A stretch of 64,000 nt of DNA from Anoxybacillus sp050480245 (GTDB lineage: Bacteria > Bacillota > Bacilli > Bacillales > Anoxybacillaceae): assembly GCA_050480245.1 (NCBI GenBank), contig JBCNEQ010000025.1; one strand, 5' to 3'. A program made the position numbers and the translations under genes. How positions within the stretch are numbered: position 1 is the stretch's first letter; every line of letters begins with the position of its first letter. The notes beneath the pieces are model-generated. The model saw nothing but the letters and a program-made list of their open reading frames with translations, was not told the origin of the DNA and did no database searches. Positions 7,175 through 15,723 of this stretch are shown piece after piece.

Positions 7175-8518
7175 TATTTCACCATAAATCGGTTCAGGGT
7201 TTTGAAGTTTTTCTACTTTTTCTTCGATTCCATTTTGTGCATTAATGAAAATGCGATATGTGTCGTCTCCGAGCGTTCCTAAAAATTCGTAGCAAAGCAC
7301 TTCTTCATTCATGTTGTTCATGATAATCGCCTTTCTTTCTTCCATAATGGTAACATTCGGATTCATTTTTTTGCGCGCTTGCTCAATTGAAATTGCTGGT
7401 TTTGGAATCGTTCGTTCACGTTTTGACGATAAGTAATCGCGAGCGGAAAAGCCGATAATGTTTCCGTCATCTAACGCGATTTTCATTTTAATCGACTCGG
7501 GGTAAATACGAACTCCATTTTGCGACGTAACGAATGTGAGTACAGCAACATGATCATATTGAGTGCTTTCGTACAATTCAAAGTTGTTAAATTTATGTTG
7601 CTTTAAAAACTGAAGCCCGCGCATCGTCGCTTCGTTTAAACTGATGTTTTGTTTATTAACAGGACGATTTTCAATGACCCAAATCGGATATCCTCCTTTT
7701 TCGGTAATATCCATATACGTTTCACTCTTCGTTTTCGGATTTTTAATCGTCACACTATAAAATGCATCACTTGCACCTTCTCCGCTATGAACGACTTCGA
7801 TTTTTTCATTCCCTTTTAAACCGAGAAACGTTTTTGCAATTTGTTTCGCTTCTTCTTTTGTAATCTTTTTCCCAGAAATATGTTCAAATCCTTTTTCTCT
7901 TTTTTCGACGCTTGTAAATGAAGGACCGAAATCAGTTTCATTATAAGATTGTACGTTTTTCTCAACCGTCTTAAATCCATTTATAATGGTGTTGTCGTTT
8001 GGATGATTGTTTGTCGCAAGTGCTAACTCGACATCCATCCAGCGTAAGTTGTTTTCTAATACAAGATGTTGTACGTTTCGTAACTCTTGTTGAATATCAG
8101 CAGATTTTTTGTATAGTTGTTGCAATGTTTTATATTCCTCTGCATTTAACGGCTGTTTATCTAAATCGCGAATGGCTACACGATAGCTGAAAGAACCAAT
8201 ATTCGATAAAAATTCTTCTGTTTTGTTGAACGGTAAAAGAGAAAGTGGTAATTGTCCGACTGTTGCATGCGCTTCAGCGGCGAGACGCCATACTTCTGCA
8301 AGTGCTGGCGATAGCGATTGCCGAGAATTCATCGCCAGCGTCGTTCCAATTTGATCGTGAAGCAAATCAATTTGATAAGTTAAATCGTGAAATGCGCGTT
8401 GGTAATTGTTTTCCGCATGAATCAAAATCGCATTTTTTTGCTGGTGTTCCTGATATCCCCAATAGGCTGTTCCAGCAACGCCAATCGATAGTGCTGCAAT
8501 GAGTAAAATTCGTAGCAA
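7172..8518 (-). CDS. ypeB: Spore germination protein YpeB
   Basis: 448 residues. An N-terminal membrane or signal helix (ILLIAALSIGVAGTAYWGY) is followed by a long helical domain and three PepSY-like repeats in the C-terminal half (for example ITKEEAKQIAKTFLG, ISLNEATMRGLQFL, ISIEQARKKM). In Bacillus YpeB is needed for SleB to localise and stay stable in the spore, and is cut during germination. It follows sleB with an 11-base gap. Start is TTG 8518 preceded by AGGAGGGGAG, a strong site that supports the non-ATG start. Length agrees with B. subtilis YpeB (about 450). Confidence 0.95.
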   Translation of the reverse strand: MLRILLIAALSIGVAGTAYWGYQEHQQKNAILIHAENNYQRAFHDLTYQIDLLHDQIGTTLAMNSRQSLSPALAEVWRLAAEAHATVGQLPLSLLPFNKTEEFLSNIGSFSYRVAIRDLDKQPLNAEEYKTLQQLYKKSADIQQELRNVQHLVLENNLRWMDVELALATNNHPNDNTIINGFKTVEKNVQSYNETDFGPSFTSVEKREKGFEHISGKKITKEEAKQIAKTFLGLKGNEKIEVVHSGEGASDAFYSVTIKNPKTKSETYMDITEKGGYPIWVIENRPVNKQNISLNEATMRGLQFLKQHKFNNFELYESTQYDHVAVLTFVTSQNGVRIYPESIKMKIALDDGNIIGFSARDYLSSKRERTIPKPAISIEQARKKMNPNVTIMEERKAIIMNNMNEEVLCYEFLGTLGDDTYRIFINAQNGIEEKVEKLQNPEPIYGEI

Positions 8519-8530
8519 AAAACTCCCCTC

Positions 8531-9391
8531 CTATTTACAGAAAATGTGTTTTCCAATTCGTTTAATTTGCGGACGGCTCCAAATCCAAGCGCTTGTCGCT
8601 GTATCTGGATTAAAATAATATAGTGCGCCACCTGATGGATCCCATCCGTTTAGCGCATCAAGCACAGCTCTGCGAGCTGTTTCGTTCGGAGTAAGCCAAA
8701 TTTGTCCGTCTGATACAGCTGTAAACGCTCCGGGTTCAAAAATGACGCCAGCTACTGTTTTTGGAAACGAAGGGCTATTGATACGATTTAAAATAACAGC
8801 CGCAACAGCCACTTGCCCAATATACGGTTCGCCGCGCGCTTCTCCGTATACAGCGTTTGTCATCAGTTGTATATCATTTTGGGAAAAGCCGTTTGGAACG
8901 TTCGCAGCAGCTGCTCTCATACGTTTGACGGCATTTCGTTTTGAATTAGCGCGTCTTGTAGCTGTCGCTTGATTTCTCGTTTTTGTTTGACGTGCTTTCA
9001 CTCGTTTGCTTAACTGACGTGCTTTCACTTGTTTGCTTAACGGAACGCCACCGTAATGAGTAAAGGCGTTTCCTTTTCGCAAATTGTTATGAACAAACGA
9101 TTTGTAATATTTTGAAGCACGTACAAGTTTTCGTTTTGTTTTTTCTCCTGCCAAACCATCGACAGGCAATTTAAATTTGGATTGAAAGTTTCGTAACGCC
9201 CAATACGTTCGCCAACTGAACACTCCATCAATTTTTCCTCTGTAAAAACCGAGATATTGCAACCTTGCTTGCAATTCAATAACATCATCACCTACAGCTC
9301 CGCGTTGAATGACTTGGTTTGAAAACGCGTAAGCCTCCGATGTATAGCTGAACGAAAAGATCAAAAATAAACAAATGAACCATTTGCGCAT
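8531..9391 (-). CDS. sleB: Spore cortex-lytic enzyme SleB
   Basis: 286 residues. Signal peptide (MRKWFICLFLIFSFSYTSEA), peptidoglycan-binding domain at about 30-95 (IELQARLQYLGFYRGKIDGV), a basic linker, then the Hydrolase_2 catalytic domain from about residue 160 with the conserved glutamate in YGEARGEP. SleB is a lytic transglycosylase that degrades muramic-lactam cortex at germination. ATG 9391 follows GGGAGGAG; the open frame extends 67 codons further without a site. The linker holds two near-identical 9-residue units (VKARQLSKR / VKARQTKTR type) encoded by a 27-bp tandem duplication. Operon sleB-ypeB as in other Bacillus. Confidence 0.96.
   Translation of the reverse strand: MRKWFICLFLIFSFSYTSEAYAFSNQVIQRGAVGDDVIELQARLQYLGFYRGKIDGVFSWRTYWALRNFQSKFKLPVDGLAGEKTKRKLVRASKYYKSFVHNNLRKGNAFTHYGGVPLSKQVKARQLSKRVKARQTKTRNQATATRRANSKRNAVKRMRAAAANVPNGFSQNDIQLMTNAVYGEARGEPYIGQVAVAAVILNRINSPSFPKTVAGVIFEPGAFTAVSDGQIWLTPNETARRAVLDALNGWDPSGGALYYFNPDTATSAWIWSRPQIKRIGKHIFCK
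8989..9042. repeat. 27-bp in-frame tandem duplication in the sleB linker
   Basis: Two adjacent 27-base units (8989-9015 and 9016-9042) differ at only two positions. They add nine basic residues to the linker between the cell-wall-binding and catalytic domains. Confidence 0.85.
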
Positions 9392-9462
9392 TGTGACTCC
9401 TCCCTTGGTGTGTAAACAATACCTTTTGACGCTATTTTTTGTCACAATGACGTTTTTATACA

Positions 9463-9487
9463 TAAAAAAACCAAGCGTTACGCTTGG
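9463..9487 (-). terminator. Intrinsic terminator after prsW
   Basis: CCAAGCG and CGCTTGG pair around TTA or TAA, with a T-run on the minus strand (plus-strand A-run 9464-9470). It overlaps the last codons of prsW. Confidence 0.85.
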
Positions 9488-10152
9488 CTTGATGATTGAG
9501 TCATATCGATTGTCATTCCTCTCGCAAGCTTTACTTTGCGTAGAGCGAGCCACCATAAAAAAATCATAAACGGAAGCATGTAATATATCCAACGTTGTTG
9601 AGTTAATAAAATATAATCATATATGCCGTGAAATACAAACGGAAGAAGAAACGACAGCCATATATAGTTTTTTTCTTTTTCAGGTAAACCGAATTTCGCT
9701 TTCCCTAAATAAAAGCCCATGATGACCCCAAACAACGCATGGCTTGATACGGGTAAAAGCGCACGCGTAACCGCAAATTCTACTCCGTTTGCAAACAAAT
9801 ATAAAATGTTTTCGAGCGTCGCAAATCCGAGTGATACACTTACGCCGTAAACGATGCCATCATACGGTTCGTTAAATTCCCGATGATCATAAATCGCATA
9901 GTAAAACACAAACCATTTAAAAAACTCTTCAAGCAAGCTTGTTGATAAAAACGCTTCAACAAAAGCATTTGGCAACATATGCTCAACTTTTAATACATGT
10001 TGGATAAACATAAGCGGAAATACTAAAAACATACCGTATAAAAACATGCGCAAAACAAGTGACAACGGCTCTGTTTCGTATTCATCTTTTAAATAAAAAT
10101 AGCTGAGCAACGCTAATCCGGGGGCGATCCCCGCAGAAATAATAGCCCACAT
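9478..10152 (-). CDS. prsW: Site-1 intramembrane protease PrsW
   Basis: 224 residues, polytopic. All family signature elements are present: EEFFK at 75-79, FATLEN at 110-115, H138 (SSHALFG) and HGIYD at 175-179. These are the proposed metal-binding residues of glutamic-type CAAX-related proteases. In B. subtilis PrsW makes the first cut in anti-sigma factor RsiW, freeing sigma-W under envelope stress. rsiW and sigW are not in this window. ATG 10152 follows GAGGAAG. Same orientation and order (prsW, sleB, ypeB) as in B. subtilis. Confidence 0.94.
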   Translation of the reverse strand: MWAIISAGIAPGLALLSYFYLKDEYETEPLSLVLRMFLYGMFLVFPLMFIQHVLKVEHMLPNAFVEAFLSTSLLEEFFKWFVFYYAIYDHREFNEPYDGIVYGVSVSLGFATLENILYLFANGVEFAVTRALLPVSSHALFGVIMGFYLGKAKFGLPEKEKNYIWLSFLLPFVFHGIYDYILLTQQRWIYYMLPFMIFLWWLALRKVKLARGMTIDMTQSSSQA

Positions 10153-10291
10153 AATTTCTTCCTCGTTCCCAATTCTTTTCTTTTCATTTTGATGGTATCA
10201 TGTTATTGTCAAATTGAAAATGCTGTGAGGTGTATTTTTCACAGAACAAAAATAAAGAAGGAAATGTTGTTAGCGAGGGGGGATTTATACA

Positions 10292-10951
10292 TTGATTAAA
10301 ATTGGGGTGCCTTTAACGCTTGAGCCGAAATATAGTGAGCAAATGGAAAAGTACAAATGTAAAGTTGCAGAGATAGAAAATGGAAAAATTTATATTGATT
10401 ATCCGATTGATATGAGCACGAATCGCACCGCTTTTTTATTAGACGGAACGCAATTAAAAGCAAGTTTTGTCGGCGAAGATGAAGCGGTTTATGCGTTTGA
10501 ATCGGAAGTGTTAGGAAGAACAAAGCGGAATATCCCACTTCTCATTTTATCATACCCTGGGGACAATCAACTCCTTCGCATTCAACGTCGCCAATTTGTG
10601 CGTGTTGAGGCGATTGTAGATGTTGCCATTCATCCACTAAATGATGAGTTTGCACCATTTACGACCGTTACAAGCGACATGAGTGCTGGCGGTGCAGCGA
10701 TTGTATTGCCGCATCATGAAACAGGATTAAAACATGGAATGACGATCGAAATTTGGCTTGTGCTCCATATGCGTTCAGGAGATTATCATTATTTGCGTTT
10801 TCCTGCGCGTGTTGTTCGTATATTTGAAGAAAACGTTCCAAAGGCGTCTTTGGAATTTTTAGAAGTTAGCGATGTTGACCGTCTCACTTTAATTCGCTAC
10901 AGTTTTGAAAAACAGCTTGAACTGAGAAAAAAGGAACAATTTGACGCATAA
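10292..10951 (+). CDS. motI: PilZ-domain c-di-GMP receptor, YpfA/MotI family
   Basis: 219 residues with an N-terminal YcgR-like domain and a C-terminal PilZ domain. The c-di-GMP motifs are complete: R99-R100-x-x-x-R104 and D129-x-S131-x-x-G134. In B. subtilis MotI (YpfA/DgrA) binds the stator protein MotA when loaded with c-di-GMP and stops the flagellum. Start is TTG 10292, preceded by AGGGGGGA; no alternative start with a better site lies nearby. cheR at 26475 supports a motile lifestyle. Followed by ypfB. Confidence 0.92.
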   Translation: MIKIGVPLTLEPKYSEQMEKYKCKVAEIENGKIYIDYPIDMSTNRTAFLLDGTQLKASFVGEDEAVYAFESEVLGRTKRNIPLLILSYPGDNQLLRIQRRQFVRVEAIVDVAIHPLNDEFAPFTTVTSDMSAGGAAIVLPHHETGLKHGMTIEIWLVLHMRSGDYHYLRFPARVVRIFEENVPKASLEFLEVSDVDRLTLIRYSFEKQLELRKKEQFDA

Positions 10952-11004
10952 AGAAGGTCGATGTCTCCCATAATAAAAATAAAATAACAGAAAGGGAGAG
11001 ACGA

Positions 11005-11184
11005 ATGAAGACGGTTGAACGAATGTTATGGAAGTTGGCTATTATTCAATTTATTTTTTTATGTATCGCTCAATTGATCGTTTCTCATTCGTCATTTGCA
11101 CCTTATATCGTGAAAGTCATTCATTACGAAGGTGTCATAAAAAATTCCGCAACAAAAACGATTGAAACGTTCGACCAACGATAA
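11005..11184 (+). CDS. ypfB: YpfB-like small membrane protein (DUF5359)
   Basis: 59 residues read directly from the sequence. It starts MKTVERMLWKLAIIQFIFLC, with one hydrophobic segment at about residues 10-28, and ends IETFDQR. Ribosome site AAAGGGAGAG just upstream. Position between motI/ypfA and cmk and the length match B. subtilis ypfB. Function unknown. A hairpin terminator follows at 11206. Confidence 0.82.
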   Translation: MKTVERMLWKLAIIQFIFLCIAQLIVSHSSFAPYIVKVIHYEGVIKNSATKTIETFDQR

Positions 11185-11205
11185 ACGGTATGATACAATA
11201 TAAGC

Positions 11206-11228
11206 AGCAGGAGCGTTCCTGCTTTTTT
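11206..11228 (+). terminator. Intrinsic terminator between ypfB and cmk
   Basis: AGCAGGA (11206-11212) pairs with TCCTGCT (11217-11223) and is followed by a T-run. A promoter-like pair (TCGACC 11171-11176, 17 bases, TACAAT 11194-11199) lies just before it. Confidence 0.8.
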
Positions 11229-11259
11229 GTTGAAAACAAAACGATGTACGGGGGGCATT

Positions 11260-11940
11260 ATGGAGAAGAAAATTTCGATCGCGATTGACGGACCGGCAGC
11301 TTCTGGAAAAAGCACGGTCGCGAAACGATTAGCTGAAGCATTATCTTACGTTTATATTGATACGGGAGCGATGTATCGCGCCTTAACATATTGCGCTCTT
11401 CAGCGTGGAGTGGATGTTCATGATGAAAAACAATTAATGAATGTGCTTCATGATACATATATTGAATTAAAGCCATCGCCAGCTGGACAGCTTGTGTTGG
11501 TAAACGGTGAAAATGTTACAGAAGAAATTCGAAAAAACGATGTAACCAATAACGTATCGTATGTTGCGAAACATCCAGCCGTTCGCGAAGAAATGGTCAA
11601 ACGTCAGCGCGAATTAGGTCAACATGGCGGTGTGGTCATGGATGGTCGCGATATTGGCACACATGTGCTGCCACATGCGGAAGTAAAAATCTTTTTGCAT
11701 GCCTCTGTGGAAGAGCGGGCAAAACGGCGCCATGAAGAAAATATGGCACGCGGCATTCCGTCTAACCTTGAGCAACTAAAAGAAGAGATTGCTCGGCGTG
11801 ATCAAATTGACTCAGAGCGTGCGGTTGCTCCGTTAAAAAGAGCGGAAGATGCCATTGAAATCGACACGACATCGTTATCCATTGATGAAGTCGTTGAGCG
11901 AATTATGCGTATCGTTCAAGAAAGGGTGGAGGGGTCGTGA
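11260..11940 (+). CDS. cmk: Cytidylate kinase
   Basis: 226 residues. Phosphorylates CMP and dCMP. Walker A-like loop GPAASGKST at about 10-18, IDTGAMYRA substrate region, VMDGRDIGT, and the lid arginines in RAKRRHEEN. ATG 11260 follows GGGGGG. The stop overlaps the plsC start (GTGA at 11937-11940), so the two are translationally coupled. Confidence 0.97.
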   Translation: MEKKISIAIDGPAASGKSTVAKRLAEALSYVYIDTGAMYRALTYCALQRGVDVHDEKQLMNVLHDTYIELKPSPAGQLVLVNGENVTEEIRKNDVTNNVSYVAKHPAVREEMVKRQRELGQHGGVVMDGRDIGTHVLPHAEVKIFLHASVEERAKRRHEENMARGIPSNLEQLKEEIARRDQIDSERAVAPLKRAEDAIEIDTTSLSIDEVVERIMRIVQERVEGS

Positions 11941-12518
11941 GTTTTTACACGTTTGCTCGCGTGGTTGTGAAACATGTGCTTACTCCGCTTTACCGCATCG
12001 AAGTAAGTGGGATAGAGCATATCCCAAAAGAAAGTGCTGTTATTATTTGCGCGAACCATATTAGCAATTTAGATCCGCCGGTAGTTGGTATTACATGCCC
12101 GCGACCTGTTCATTTTATGGCAAAAGAAGAACTATTTCGCACACCTGTCGTTAAGCAGCTCGTTTCTCATTTACATGCGTTTCCTGTTCGGCGCGGAATG
12201 GGTGATCGTGAAGCGTTACGAACCGCATTAGCTTTATTAAAGGAAAAAAAAGTGCTTGGACTATTTCCGGAAGGAACGCGAAGCAAAGATGGGAAATTGA
12301 AAAAAGGGCTAGCAGGTGCAGGTTTTCTTGCGTTGCGCAGCGATGCGGTTGTTGTGCCTTGTGCCATTGTTGGGCCTTATCGGATCGGAAAGCGATTAAA
12401 AGTTGTATATGGTGCTCCGATTGATTTTACGCCATGGCGGGAAAGAAAAGCGAGTGCCGATGAAGTGACAGCCGTCATTATGGAACATATTCAACAACTT
12501 TTACATGAACATCAATAG
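11937..12518 (+). CDS. plsC: 1-acyl-sn-glycerol-3-phosphate acyltransferase
   Basis: 193 residues. Acylates lysophosphatidic acid to phosphatidic acid at the membrane. Acyltransferase blocks are visible: I (ANHISNLDP, HX4D at about 40-45), II (FPVRRGMGD) and III (FPEGTRSKDGKL). GTG start overlaps the cmk stop. B. subtilis keeps plsC elsewhere; its presence between cmk and ypfD fits Geobacillus/Anoxybacillus relatives. Confidence 0.93.
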   Translation: MSFYTFARVVVKHVLTPLYRIEVSGIEHIPKESAVIICANHISNLDPPVVGITCPRPVHFMAKEELFRTPVVKQLVSHLHAFPVRRGMGDREALRTALALLKEKKVLGLFPEGTRSKDGKLKKGLAGAGFLALRSDAVVVPCAIVGPYRIGKRLKVVYGAPIDFTPWRERKASADEVTAVIMEHIQQLLHEHQ

Positions 12519-12666
12519 TTGTGACTTGACAAAATGCATATTTTAATACAGATTAGTAAAAAAGGAAGTTTTTTCTTTGTGTCAAATGGACGAGCACATT
12601 GGTGTTCGCCCATTGAACATATATTTCTGTCGTCGAGCAGGTGTGGAGTGTAAGGAGGTATTCACT

Positions 12667-13806
12667 ATGGAAGAGATGAATCAAGTCGATGTGCGCGTCT
12701 ATGAAGTAGGCGACACAGTGAAAGGACACGTAACAAAAGTAGAAGACAAACAAGTGCTTGTTGATGTCGAAGGAAGCGAGCTTATCGGCATTATTCCGAT
12801 TAGCGAGCTATCGAGCCTTCATATCGAAAAAGCAAGCGATGTGCTGTCCACCGGAGATGCGGTTATCGCGAAAGTGAAAAAAGTAGAAGACGAAGCGCTT
12901 ATTTTATCGAAAAAAGCAGCAGATGCGGAACAAGCTTGGGAAGATCTTGAGCGCAAACTTGCAAACGGTGAAACGTTTGACGTAGTCGTGAAAGATATTG
13001 TAAAAGGTGGACTCGTTGCGGATGTTGGTGTCCGTGCATTTATTCCAGCTTCGCTTGTTGAAAAAGATTTTGTTGAAGACTTCACAGACTACAAAGGACG
13101 TACATTGGCTGTAAAAGTCATTGAGCTTGATCGTGAAAAAAATCGCGTCGTTTTATCACATCGAGCTGTTATTGAAGAAGAAGAGTCATCGAAAAAGAAA
13201 GCCGCATTACAGTCGCTTCAAGTTGGTCAAGTGCTTGAAGGAACGGTTGCGCGTATCACAAACTTTGGCGTATTCGTCAATATCGGTGATGTCGATGGTC
13301 TTGTACATATTTCTCAGCTTGCTCATGCACGTGTAGATCATCCGTCAGATGTCGTAAAAGAAGGCGATGTCGTGAAAGTCAAAGTGCTTGCCATTGATGA
13401 GGAGAGCGGTCGCGTTTCTTTATCGATGAAAGCGGCATTGCCAGCTCCGTGGGATGGCATTGAACAAAAAATAAAAGAAGGCGACGTGTTAGAAGGCACT
13501 GTGAAACGTTTGGCGCCATTTGGAGCATTTGTCGAAGTATTGCCAGGCGTAGAAGGGCTTGTTCATATTTCGCAAATTTCAACGAAACATATCGGAACGC
13601 CGCACGAAGTGTTAAAAGAAGGCGATGTCGTAAAAGTTAAAGTGCTTGCCGTAAACGAACAAGAAAAACGATTATCGTTAAGCATTCGTGAGTTGCTTGA
13701 AGATGACGTGCAAGAAGATTATCGTGAATATACAACATCAACAGAGACGACGACAGGATTTCAAATTGGTGAGGTCATTGGAGAGCAGTTAAAAAAATTA
13801 AAATAA
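12667..13806 (+). CDS. ypfD: S1 RNA-binding domain protein YpfD (ribosomal protein S1 homologue)
   Basis: 379 residues made of four S1 domains, starting at about residues 13, 98, 184 and 269. The last two carry the clearest S1 cores (GTVARITNFGVFVNIGDVDG and GTVKRLAPFGAFVEVLPGVE, each followed by VHISQ). It resembles S1 in form but has fewer domains than the E. coli protein and is not an essential ribosomal protein in Bacillus. ATG 12667 follows AAGGAGG. A perfect TTGACA lies at 12526-12531 in the 148-base gap before it, but its -10 partner is weak. Confidence 0.93.
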   Translation: MEEMNQVDVRVYEVGDTVKGHVTKVEDKQVLVDVEGSELIGIIPISELSSLHIEKASDVLSTGDAVIAKVKKVEDEALILSKKAADAEQAWEDLERKLANGETFDVVVKDIVKGGLVADVGVRAFIPASLVEKDFVEDFTDYKGRTLAVKVIELDREKNRVVLSHRAVIEEEESSKKKAALQSLQVGQVLEGTVARITNFGVFVNIGDVDGLVHISQLAHARVDHPSDVVKEGDVVKVKVLAIDEESGRVSLSMKAALPAPWDGIEQKIKEGDVLEGTVKRLAPFGAFVEVLPGVEGLVHISQISTKHIGTPHEVLKEGDVVKVKVLAVNEQEKRLSLSIRELLEDDVQEDYREYTTSTETTTGFQIGEVIGEQLKKLK

Positions 13807-13818
13807 ATGGTGATTGCA

Positions 13819-14868
13819 GTGGAACGTGCAAAACGAAAACGACAACATATTGAATATGCGCTTGCAACAGGACAACGTCGTTTGCACGGATTGGAAGATG
13901 TGACGTTTGTTCATAATAGCTTGCCGAATATTTCCACTGCTCATATCGATTTACGAACAAACATCGGCGAACTTTCTTTACGTTCGCCGATGTTTATTAA
14001 TGCAATGACAGGCGGCGGAGGCGACGAAACGACGAAAATTAACGAGCATCTCGCCTATGTCGCTAAACAATGTGGCATTGCTATGGCCGTCGGCTCACAA
14101 ATGGCCGCTTTAAAAGACGAACGAGAGCGGAAGACGTTCACAATTATTCGCAAGGTCAATGAGCATGGCATTGTATTTGCCAACTTAGGTAGTGAAGCAA
14201 CAGTTGAACAGGCTAAACGTGCGATTGATATGATTGAAGCAAATGCCATCCAAATTCATTTAAATGTCGTTCAAGAGTTAGTGATGCCTGAAGGGGATCG
14301 TAATTTTTGCGGAGCGCTTTCACGCATTGAACAAATTGTTTCCGCTGTGGACGTGCCTGTCATCGTAAAAGAAGTCGGTTTTGGTATGAGCAAAGAAACA
14401 GCACGAAAGTTAGAAGATATTGGTGTGTGTGCCGTTGATGTCGGTGGATTTGGGGGGACAAATTTTGCGCAAATTGAAAATAAGCGGCGTGAACAACAGC
14501 TCACTTATTTTAACGAGTGGGGAATAACAACAACGGCATCGATTGCGGAAGTGGCATCGGAAGTTCAGCGCATGTCTATTATCGGAAGCGGTGGCGTACA
14601 ACACGCCCTTGATGTCGCAAAATGTATTGCGCTCGGCGCCTCGGCGGTAGGAATGGCTGGTTATATGTTGCGCCTGCTTATTGAACAAGGCGTGGAAGCA
14701 TTAATTGCAGAGGTGGATCAATTGCACGATGATTTAACGCTCATTATGACTGCACTTGGCACTCCTACAATTGCTCATTTGCAAAAAGCTCCCCTCGTCA
14801 TTACCGGAAAAACGCATCATTGGTTGCGCGAGCGAGGTATTGAAACAACGCGTTATAGCCAACGATAA
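13819..14868 (+). CDS. fni: Type 2 isopentenyl-diphosphate delta-isomerase
   Basis: 349 residues, the same as B. subtilis Fni. FMN-dependent interconversion of IPP and DMAPP for isoprenoids, which feeds the heptaprenyl diphosphate genes at 23.4 kb. Motifs: MTGGGG at about 57-62, ANLGSEAT, IHLNVVQE with catalytic region QxxxxPEGDR, and VDVGGFGGTNF phosphate loop. GTG 13819 gives the N-terminus MERAKRKRQHI seen in the family and has GGTGAT four bases upstream; an ATG at 13807 is also in frame and abuts the ypfD stop. Confidence 0.95.
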   Translation: MERAKRKRQHIEYALATGQRRLHGLEDVTFVHNSLPNISTAHIDLRTNIGELSLRSPMFINAMTGGGGDETTKINEHLAYVAKQCGIAMAVGSQMAALKDERERKTFTIIRKVNEHGIVFANLGSEATVEQAKRAIDMIEANAIQIHLNVVQELVMPEGDRNFCGALSRIEQIVSAVDVPVIVKEVGFGMSKETARKLEDIGVCAVDVGGFGGTNFAQIENKRREQQLTYFNEWGITTTASIAEVASEVQRMSIIGSGGVQHALDVAKCIALGASAVGMAGYMLRLLIEQGVEALIAEVDQLHDDLTLIMTALGTPTIAHLQKAPLVITGKTHHWLRERGIETTRYSQR

Positions 14869-14870
14869 CG

Positions 14871-14903
14871 AAAAAGGTGTCCCAAAAAATGGGGCACCTT
14901 TTT
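14871..14903. terminator. Bidirectional intrinsic terminator between fni and ypzI
   Basis: AAAAAGGTG at 14871-14879 pairs with CACCTTTTT at 14895-14903; the inner TCCC/GGGG pairs extend the stem. T-runs result on both strands, serving both convergent genes. Confidence 0.88.
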
Positions 14904-14918
14904 GATGTTTGTAGAAGC

Positions 14919-15023
14919 TTATTTTTCCGTTTTTGTGCTTCCTTTAAAATTTTTCGCAGGATCGCGATCGGACTCCACGCGTCGCGATTGCTTTAACTTT
15001 CTCTCTTGGCGATCTTTCCCCAT
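14919..15023 (-). CDS. ypzI: YpzI-like 34-residue protein
   Basis: Very small, highly charged protein beginning MGKDRQERKLKQSRRVESDR and ending KTEK. The ATG has a strong AAGGAGGG site six bases upstream, and the sequence resembles the tiny YpzI family of Bacillus. Rich in Lys, Arg, Asp and Glu with no hydrophobic stretch. Function unknown. It diverges from yphA. Confidence 0.8.
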   Translation of the reverse strand: MGKDRQERKLKQSRRVESDRDPAKNFKGSTKTEK

Positions 15024-15063
15024 CTTTATCCCTCCTTAGTTTTTATTTTGCCCATTCTCTTTT

Positions 15064-15075
15064 TTCACATGTGAA
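15064..15075. repeat. 12-bp perfect palindrome upstream of yphA and ypzI
   Basis: TTCACATGTGAA is self-complementary and lies between the divergent ypzI and yphA genes, a natural operator position. Confidence 0.4.
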
Positions 15076-15123
15076 GATTAAATTTTTTAAAAAAAAGACA
15101 TACTGGAAAGTGGAGGTGTTACG

Positions 15124-15723
15124 GTGGAAGGAGGTTATTTTTATTGGTTTTCTTGGTGTTTATGGATGATTTACACTTTTTTCGCTCCGAAAAATCGTGT
15201 GCGCCTGCTTATTTGCCTATATATTTTATTATTAATTACGTTGTCTGCGCATGATGTAACTATTTATTCGTTCCACATGTCACTTGCATACATCTTGATG
15301 TTGATGGTTAGCTACTCTTTTGTAATGGAAAAAACAGGAATATCATTCATTTATTTTGCGTTTGCAAGTGCTAGTATGACGATGTTGTATGCAGCTTTTC
15401 ATTTTTTATTATTGTTCGATCCGGTTTGGGTGTTTGCTGAAGCGACATGGTTGCTTGCGCTCGTCCTTTTGTTTACATCGTTTGTACTATATCGCTCATT
15501 TTACGATCGGTTCCTTGTTTTGACGGTCAGTTGTTGTCAAGGTGACTTTTTATATGCGTTTGTGTTAAAACAATTTTCTTTTCCTCACCCGATTGGTTCA
15601 CTTCTTTTTTTAGATGGTTGGGCGTTAGCCACAGCCTGTTTATTTATATGGGAATGGCTTGAACAGCTGCCGATGTACATCGATACACGATTTCAAAAGA
15701 GGGCAAAGGAGGCTAAGACGTGA
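15124..15723 (+). CDS. yphA: YphA-like polytopic membrane protein
   Basis: 199 residues, about six to seven membrane segments, no catalytic motif visible. Length and position upstream of yphB and der match B. subtilis yphA. GTG start 15124 follows GGAGGTG at 15112-15118. The stop overlaps the start of the next gene at 15720. Function unknown. Confidence 0.85.
   Translation: MEGGYFYWFSWCLWMIYTFFAPKNRVRLLICLYILLLITLSAHDVTIYSFHMSLAYILMLMVSYSFVMEKTGISFIYFAFASASMTMLYAAFHFLLLFDPVWVFAEATWLLALVLLFTSFVLYRSFYDRFLVLTVSCCQGDFLYAFVLKQFSFPHPIGSLLFLDGWALATACLFIWEWLEQLPMYIDTRFQKRAKEAKT

Noticed and set aside
9392..9592. 67-codon N-terminal extension of SleB
   Set aside because: The extension passes through the prsW terminator and has no signal peptide; ATG 9391 has a strong site and a clear signal sequence.
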